Source: Diadema setosum
Taxonomy: Eukaryota; Echinodermata; Echinoidea; Diadematoida; Diadematidae
NCBI RefSeq assembly: GCF_964275005.1
Contig: NC_092706.1
Location: 23,830,687-23,894,686, forward strand
Direction of reading: 5' to 3'
Length of the DNA: 64,000 bases
Positions 57,661 through 64,000 of this stretch are shown one piece after another. The notes beneath the pieces were generated by a model, which saw only the letters and a program-made list of their open reading frames with translations, was not told where the DNA came from and did no database searches. The first letter of the stretch is position 1. Every line of letters starts with the position of its first letter. A program made the position numbers and the translations under genes.

Positions 57661-57821
57661 CAATTTGAGCAGCTGATGACAGGAGAGCTTTGCGGGTTGT
57701 CATTTCATGGTGGTGAGAGCACCGGGGATGGCATTATTATAAAGATACACACTGATGCTTCCAAGCGAAGAAGAGTACAGCACAATATATCTGTCTACTG
57801 TATATACTTGTACAATGTATA

Positions 57822-58257
57822 CTGTATAAGTGGTTTCTTTCGCGGTGGTTTTATTTTCGCGCTTTGAGGTTGAACCGCGAATCTAACATCATGCGAAAAT
57901 GTTTTGAACTCGCCGCTTGTTACAACGCTATTGCGCACATGCACACACGAAGTTTCCGCGCATTGAGTGTATTGTTGGTCAACACACACACAGCGATACC
58001 GCGCAGTGTAGGTACAAACATGTTATAAAGTACTCGAGAGACGGGATTTCAGTTAAGCTTGCATTTAATTTTAATTTCTATTTAATAAATCAAAGAATAA
58101 TTGGATTATTGTTTGGGTTTTCACGTTCAAAATAAAACAGTTTTTGCCGACTGTGAAGTCACAGATTTTGCCGACCGCGAATTTAAACACACACGAAAAA
58201 GTCGGCACCGATGGAAACCGCGAAAGTATCTGTACGCGAAAGAAACCACTTTTACAG
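57822..58257. mobile_element. TA-flanked MITE with CTGTATAAGTGGTTTC ends
   Basis: A 436-bp element flanked by TA (57820-57821 and 58258-58259). The left CTGTATAAGTGGTTTCTTTC mirrors the right GAAAGAAACCACTTTTACAG, and GGTTGAACCGCGAA-type words are repeated inside. TA duplication fits Tc1/mariner. Confidence 0.87.
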
Positions 58258-59629
58258 TAATACGCAAGAATTAAATACTTATAGCTTTTCACGTGTAGTA
58301 ACATTACATTCCCCCAGTCAGTGCATTGATAGCATGAAGGTGTATAGGTTGCTGCAATGTTTAGATATAGATGTACTACATCATACACAGTACAGTATGC
58401 TATAGCTGTAGTACACTGTATACTCAACTGTGGGTGGGATGCATAGGTGCATATGTCAGGTGTGTACAAATGCACAAAGCTGTTCACCATGATGTATGGA
58501 TATACTGGATTGATGCTGGTGTGGTAGTAGACATGATGCGTATTCATGCTGGTGAAGCTGTATTACATGAATGAGTGTGATGAGCCATTACAAGGCATAC
58601 AAGTACTGGCATGTGGAGGTGCAGTGGCGCTCCATTCCATGTACGTTAACTCTATTAAACCAATAGTGTAAAAATCAATTAAACAGAAGAGTAGAAGTTG
58701 CCACGTAATTGGATGGGAAGTGAGAATGTCATGGAATTTTAAAGACTTTGTATGTATTCATGGACAGTGACGTACATCACCACGTGGGAAATATAGATGA
58801 GACTATTACAGATGCCATAGGGGGACAACTTCTTCATTGTATGATGTATGATGTTGACATAACGATGATGCGTTATGTAGTAGTGTTGAGATACTGAAGC
58901 TGTGATGGGGAGGGGGGGGGGGTGTGAATAGCTGTTTAATGCATAATATTGAACAATGGCTGTGCAGTTCTTCAGATGGTCTACCATGTCATATATCATG
59001 CAAATGAAAATGTATCAAGCATGCAGTTTGATTGAAATGGTGCACTTACACACAACTTGATGTGGTGTTACGCCATACTTTTATCAACACGCATCCTTGG
59101 AATTCTAGAACTCATGACGACTGTTCTAGGATTTGACCCTCACTTGAATATCCAATGATAATCATCAATGTTATTAGGTATCAAAACAGGATGTGAAGTT
59201 AGTTTCTGTTTTCCAAGAGACCTGAAATTTGTTGTGCATTGCAACAAGGTAAAAAAAAAAAAATAATGCCACAATTTGTATTAAGATTGCATTCATGAAA
59301 TTCTTTTACTTGCCTCTCCTTCTTATCCACATTGGGCAGTGATTTGGCTCCGGGTACGTTTATCTATTCACATTTTCACAACATAAACTGTGATGTACAC
59401 ATTTCCAGATATTTCTGGAGGGGATTCCTTCTGTTTTGTATGCTTTATTAGTTAATAGGGAAAATCTCGTTTGATTTTGATAATGAATAAACAAGCAAGA
59501 TATGCCCAATATTAGATATTAGAACTCAAAATGAGACTTCAGATTGCTCAGAAAGATGGCGACTTCAGGCATTGAACATCAAAGGCACAAACGCAGCTGT
59601 GGAATTCTTTTGTTGTGCATTTGATAAAG

Positions 59630-59991
59630 GTCCTGTTTACCTTTGGGAACAGTGATTTGAAAAATGTTCAAGATATCACATTTGATGCATACATGTGTAG
59701 GTCTGTTGTATAACAAAACATCCTACCACATAACATTTTTGCAATAAAGCCTAAAATATAAGGATATATCAGTATTTTTCTCAATAAACCATAACTGTAG
59801 ACGGTTTAGTCTTGAAACTTTTTTATTATAACTATTGTTCACATTTTGTGTATTTAACAATACTTAACATCGATTTAATGTACAGATTCAAATTTTTACA
59901 GTGGTTGTTTCTATTCCAACTCACATTTCAGAAAGTTTTTAAAGCACTAATGCTGGGTTTTTGTTTCATCTGCATATGGTAAATCATGCCT
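59630..59991 (-). mobile_element. TTAA MITE family G, copy 2
   Basis: On the minus strand it begins AGGCATGATTTACCATATGC after TTAA (59992-59995). It ends at a mirrored AGGTCCTGTTTACC at 59630, where the target bases have decayed to GATA. The core words (CAGATGAAAC, ATTAGTGCTTTAAAA, ATGTGAGTTGGAATAGAAA, GACTAAACCGTCTACAG) match 17136-17500 in opposite orientation. Confidence 0.78.
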
Positions 59992-60787
59992 TTAAGAAAA
60001 CTGACAGCTGTTTGAATAGTTCTAGCCAGTTGGAACTCCAGCTCTTGAACCGCCCTGGTTCTGCTTTCCTACCCACACAAGAAAAATATGGGCGAATGAT
60101 GCAGACCCCCTCGTGGTTCACCCCAGGTGACTAGCGATAGTCTGCAAATGGTGTCAACCAGGCACATTGTGACATACGAAAAAGAAGATTTACAGTACAC
60201 CTCGGCTGAAATGTGCAAATTGGATCGACACTTGGACGCATTTTTGTCGGATGCCCAGTGGCAGGAGTAATGGCCATTGTTGGAACATAGGGAGCATGAA
60301 GTGGAGGGTTACTCAGATTTTTACCTCACATTTTTGTCTCTGTCTATAAAGAAAAGAAAAATAAGAATGTACTAAGTACTACTTGTTTCACTAGGTAGCT
60401 TTTGATAAAAAGTTTTCTGTGTAATAATGCATCAGAAGGCAGTGTGCAAAGATGCCAGCCATGAATTTTATGCTGTTTTTCATTTTATGCCAAAGATATG
60501 GCAGATCTTATGGAAAATACCAATTCCCCGCATTGTTTATACTAACATATGTAATGTTTATTGCAGGAAAGGTAAAAAAAGTAGCATTTTATAAAAACAA
60601 ATTTATGCCTTTTCAGCCCTCAGAAAACTGTAGTGCTGTTATGAAAGGTTGGCATCACTGGTTTTTGTGCAAATTGTTTGAAACATGAGTGTGCAACATG
60701 CTTGTCTTTTAACACTCTGACACTCACACACAGACAGGCAAATGAGCTTCTGTAATTAAAATGTTCATTTTTCCTCACAATCTGCAG

Positions 60788-61105
60788 GAAGGACAGGGGT
60801 AAAGTGTGCTTGCAACTCTGAGCAGTGTCAGATGACAAACCACACATGCGTGCTGGAAAATGAAGAGGCCATCTGTGTTTTCCGCCTGGCACGCGTGAAC
60901 CAGGACGGGAAGAAGAACGTGCCCAAGAAGTTCCTTGTGTGCGAGAACAACCCGCACGGGGCGAAGGAGCGGCGCTTCTCCTGCCAGAGCCCGCCGCCCA
61001 GTCCGCGCTACATATCGATATGCTGCCACGAGAAGGATTACTGCAACGCCCAGTTGGCGGAGAACGTCTCGCTGGAGCCACTGGTGACAGAGGCGCCCCC
61101 ACCAG
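60788..61105 (+). CDS. TGF-beta-superfamily receptor exon 2 (extracellular ligand-binding domain), 3' part outside window
   Basis: A 318-base phase 1-1 exon between a CTGCAG acceptor (AG 60786-60787) and CCAG|GTAAAG (GT 61106-61107). Joined to exon 1 it gives residues 21-126, with ten cysteines at 27, 29, 34, 41, 50, 72, 86, 99, 100 and 106. The start CACNSEQC, the NHTC sequon and the terminal CCHEKDYCN box identify the activin-receptor type three-finger domain. Potential N-glycosylation sites are N38 (NHT) and N113 (NVS). The spacing and the early CAC look most like type I receptors (activin/TGF-beta or BMP class), which bind dimeric ligand with a type II partner and phosphorylate Smads. The segment between the CC box and the exon end is proline-rich, as expected before a membrane segment. 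The transmembrane, GS and kinase exons are beyond the window, so the ALK subclass cannot be decided. Confidence 0.92.
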
Positions 61106-64000
61106 GTAAAGTGACGGTGGTTGTTACTAGTGGTGATGTGAGGCAATTCTCAATGTCGCATGTAAATGAAAACATCTTGTAGCTGGTGGTCAGGTCCGTA
61201 AGCTGGCTGTACACTGCAAGCAAGTAAATGAGGTGATCTTACCCACCAACGTGCACCATGAAGAAGTCAAGCATGGTCTCCTTTTCAGTGTTCACTGGTG
61301 CACTTTCGGTAATGCGGCGTTACAGTGCAGCAGGCACGAGCAAAAGATAATGTGATAATCACATCTCGTTCTTTCCCTTTTTATCTGACTAAAACAATAT
61401 CAATTTACAACAGAAATGCATTTTCAGAGCTTCTAAAACTTGCTATTTCTTTTCCCAACATGTAATCAAACATGAAAATCAACAAAACTATAGTTGTTTG
61501 GAGATAAGAGATACACATGTAGTGCTCCATGTTATTTTGTGCGCGATCAAAAAATAGGCTCATGCTGTGCACCAGCACAGCCTTGTCAACACATTATCAC
61601 AGAAATTATTAAGTCACCAACGTTTTACGTTTTTACAGTTATATGCGATAGGGAGAATTGTCTTCATTTGAGGGTCATAGTGTGGATTCTCATGCAGACA
61701 TATTACTCCTCAATCTGCCAAGTACTATGTACGCCATATATTTAGCTAGTCGTGAATTTTGACGTCGTGACAATTTTGTTAGTGGTGAGGTGCGCAAATG
61801 TTGAATGCAGCAATGGATGGGGAAATTTAAAACTGCCTGCATCCATTCCCACAGTAGGTACATCTCTGCCAAAACTTGGGCTTCCCAAACAAACTTCATT
61901 ATCACGCACCTTGTTCATGTTCTGTGTACGGCCATACCAGTACATGGATGCGAGCGAGTGGCATTCATGTTGGGATAAGATTGAATAATTTAAAGGGCGT
62001 TGTTAAATTTGATAACAACACCTGACTTGCGAAATTCACAGAAATAATGACCCGGGGATAATTATGGCATATAACACCAGTACGCAATGTCAGCATTCAA
62101 ATTTATGCCCTGACTGATTACAAGCCGTTACTGGTGAGAAGTGGCTCCCATGGAAGCAGTGTCCTTCGTTGGTAGAGGACCTCCCGTGAAATTGACGCAA
62201 GCAGTTTTTGTTGCCCAATTGCAGCAAGGACTTTTGGTATAGTTGTGCAGTTCCTCATGTGGTATTACTGATAAATGTGATGTGCAGTTCGATTCACACC
62301 TGTGCCTAGTCACGAGGTTTTCTCGGGCAATTTCGTCTTCCCCCCTCGTAAGCACCTCCATGCATTATTGAGAAGAGAAGATTTGGCCAACGGCTGTGAT
62401 GAGATCCCTCCAGCTACACAGCCAGAAATGATGTGTGTGACTCTATTTGTTTTGTTTTGTTTTGTTTAATTATTCTTTTTTTGTGTGTTGAGAGGGAGGG
62501 AGGTTTAAAGGGATTGGTCTTGACGTCGGTCGGAAGAGAACTGTTGTTCTTTGCCATGATACTTTTTTGAAGGTCAAGGATGGGGGAGGGGGCCCAGAGT
62601 CATTGGTATTTTTGGGCTCCCAAATCCAGCGAGGAGCATAGCAGCGCCGAGAGTGGCGGATGGAAGTCAATAGTAACTTTTTGGAGAAATATGGATGCAG
62701 GTTGATGGAGAGGAAATGGGTACTTCATTGTTTATCGCTTGATGCCTTCATTGTTTCCTGACAGTATGTGTTCTGCAGCAATGTTTGCGGATGTGCCCTT
62801 CCTGCCTAGCTCCTGTGTGCCCTACTTTGCACATTGCACCCTTCAAATCAGAGCATTTCACTAGTTCATGTGAAATTTTGCTGATTGATATTTCTGATCC
62901 GAGACCAAGTGTAATGACCCATCTCCTGCCAAACACGCATTGTAGGCATAAGTACACGTAGGGGAAATTTTGTAGCTATCTGTTCCTTTCAGCCTCTTTT
63001 ACATTTCCTCTAATTGAAGTTCTGTGAAAAAAAAGGAACAACTTAAAAAAAGGAATTTTCAAGTACTTGCCCTAGATCCACCATCAGCAAGAATTATCTG
63101 CAAAGCAGACCAAAAAATATTATTCCCCTCTTTGTTTTTGCCCCCCCCCCCCCATTGTATGAATGATAGCATGGTATGAAGTGGTTTTAATATGATTTCT
63201 GTACTCCAAATGTGGGAGGAGGGACAAATTGTTACTCCTTCTTGATTGATGATTGTCTGGGCAGCACTTGGTGAAGTACTTGATGAAGTATTGCAACAAT
63301 TATTTCAGTCGCCATAGCAACGGCTGAAAGACCCACAGCTGATTCTTTGTTGCCATGGCAAAATGTGTCTGTTGTGGGGTGTGATGCGAAGATGGAGTAT
63401 ACCCCGGGGAGACTAGAGTCAGCTTGAAGGCAGCGTAACATGAATATCAGAGTCTGTCCAAAATTGAGATGGATCTATAGAGGAATTGAATTAATGACCA
63501 TGTGAATTGTGCGAATGATGACATGATATGAAGTACAGGTGTTTTGATACATGTACCTCTGTCGTGTGTGTGCACTAGTAGTACTAACTTGCTGTACTCC
63601 ATGCATCTTTTATCAATTTTATCCTCCTAAGGAAAACTGGCTTTTCACTGGATTATGGAATCATATCACAACAAATTTACTTTATACTTTACATTATTAC
63701 ATTGTATGTGATACATCAGTTTGACACCAGAAAATTTTACAGGCATACATTCAAATTGTACATTAGCGTAAGCACGCATACTAGTGAAATATGTATTGGT
63801 GGTGAAATTGCAAATGAATATTTCATGACAGCGCAGTGTTTATTTTAGCTAATCATACGTTAAAAAGTACAGTGCCCTTATGTGATGTACACATAGGGCG
63901 TTGTATCCATGCTTGCGTGAGTGCCTACTATAGATGCATACGTGTGTTTGGTGTGATCGAGCGAGTGTTTGTGAGCGCACGCTGTGGGTATATGGGTTCC
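61106..64000 (+). other. Receptor intron 2, runs off the window
   Basis: From the exon 2 donor to the window end no transmembrane, GS-box or kinase motif (such as TTSGSGSG or HRDLK) was found in any frame. The stretch is mostly unique-looking AT-rich sequence with short C and T runs. Short open frames on the minus strand, for example 62128-62361, show no recognisable family. Confidence 0.7.

Larger units (their letters stand above)
50016..60787 (+). other. Receptor intron 1
   Basis: About 10.8 kb between the signal-peptide exon and the ligand-binding exon, phase 1. The first 250 bases are CpG-rich. It holds a long foldback element (51521-51853), a run of four mobile elements between 53373 and 55671, a pyrimidine/G4 tract (57608-57660), a 436-bp MITE (57822-58257) and a TTAA MITE (59630-59991). 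No convincing additional exon was seen on either strand. Confidence 0.75.

Noticed and set aside
57329..57703. Gly/Arg- and Lys-rich open frame on the minus strand
   Set aside because: It is produced by the C-rich tract and T/G homopolymers.
62128..62361. Cysteine-containing minus-strand frame in receptor intron 2
   Set aside because: No known cysteine spacing or signal peptide, and it lies within a transcribed intron on the other strand.

Overview
The window looks like part of a metazoan nuclear genome: AT-rich, intron-containing, with GT-AG splice sites, long non-coding stretches and a dense load of small inverted-repeat DNA transposons (MITEs). My best guess is a marine deuterostome invertebrate, possibly an echinoderm. 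The basis is the 3-exon ASB8 orthologue, which is nearly the same length as the vertebrate protein, plus the repeat families: TTAAAGG-ended T2/Kolobok-like MITEs, repeats carrying GTCC(G/T) microsatellites and AGGTCA motifs, and long C or G runs. The species cannot be fixed from the sequence alone.

Only two genes are supported by protein evidence. (1) On the minus strand, 35101-39774, there is a complete three-exon coding sequence for ASB8 (ankyrin repeat and SOCS box protein 8): exon 1 at 39774-39679, exon 2 at 38398-38267, exon 3 at 35736-35101. All splice junctions are phase 0 and the product is 287 aa. It should be the substrate-binding subunit of a Cullin-5/Elongin BC ubiquitin ligase. 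(2) On the plus strand, starting at 49955, are the first two coding exons of a TGF-beta-superfamily receptor, probably type I. Exon 1 (49955-50015) encodes a signal peptide. Exon 2 (60788-61105) encodes a ten-cysteine extracellular domain. The transmembrane and kinase exons lie beyond position 64000. The two genes are divergently oriented, about 10 kb apart.

Layout. 1-35 kb is a gene-poor region with MITEs, microsatellites and a few GC-richer islands that may be regulatory. 35.1-39.8 kb is ASB8, whose two introns are filled by transposons, including a three-level nest in intron 2 and a MITE inserted in a LINE fragment in intron 1. 39.8-49.8 kb is the intergenic region, with two foldback elements built of short repeated units, hAT-like and other MITEs, and a degenerate tandem array carrying repeated TGACGTCA motifs 1.2-1.9 kb upstream of the receptor start codon. 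50-60.8 kb is receptor intron 1, with a 1.3 kb repeat holding many AGGTCA half-sites. 61.1-64 kb is intron 2.

No undescribed multi-gene system was found. The most unusual material is non-coding: the nested transposons, the foldback elements, the CRE-like array, the AGGTCA array and several long hairpins. All family names come from recognition of sequence. No database search was run.
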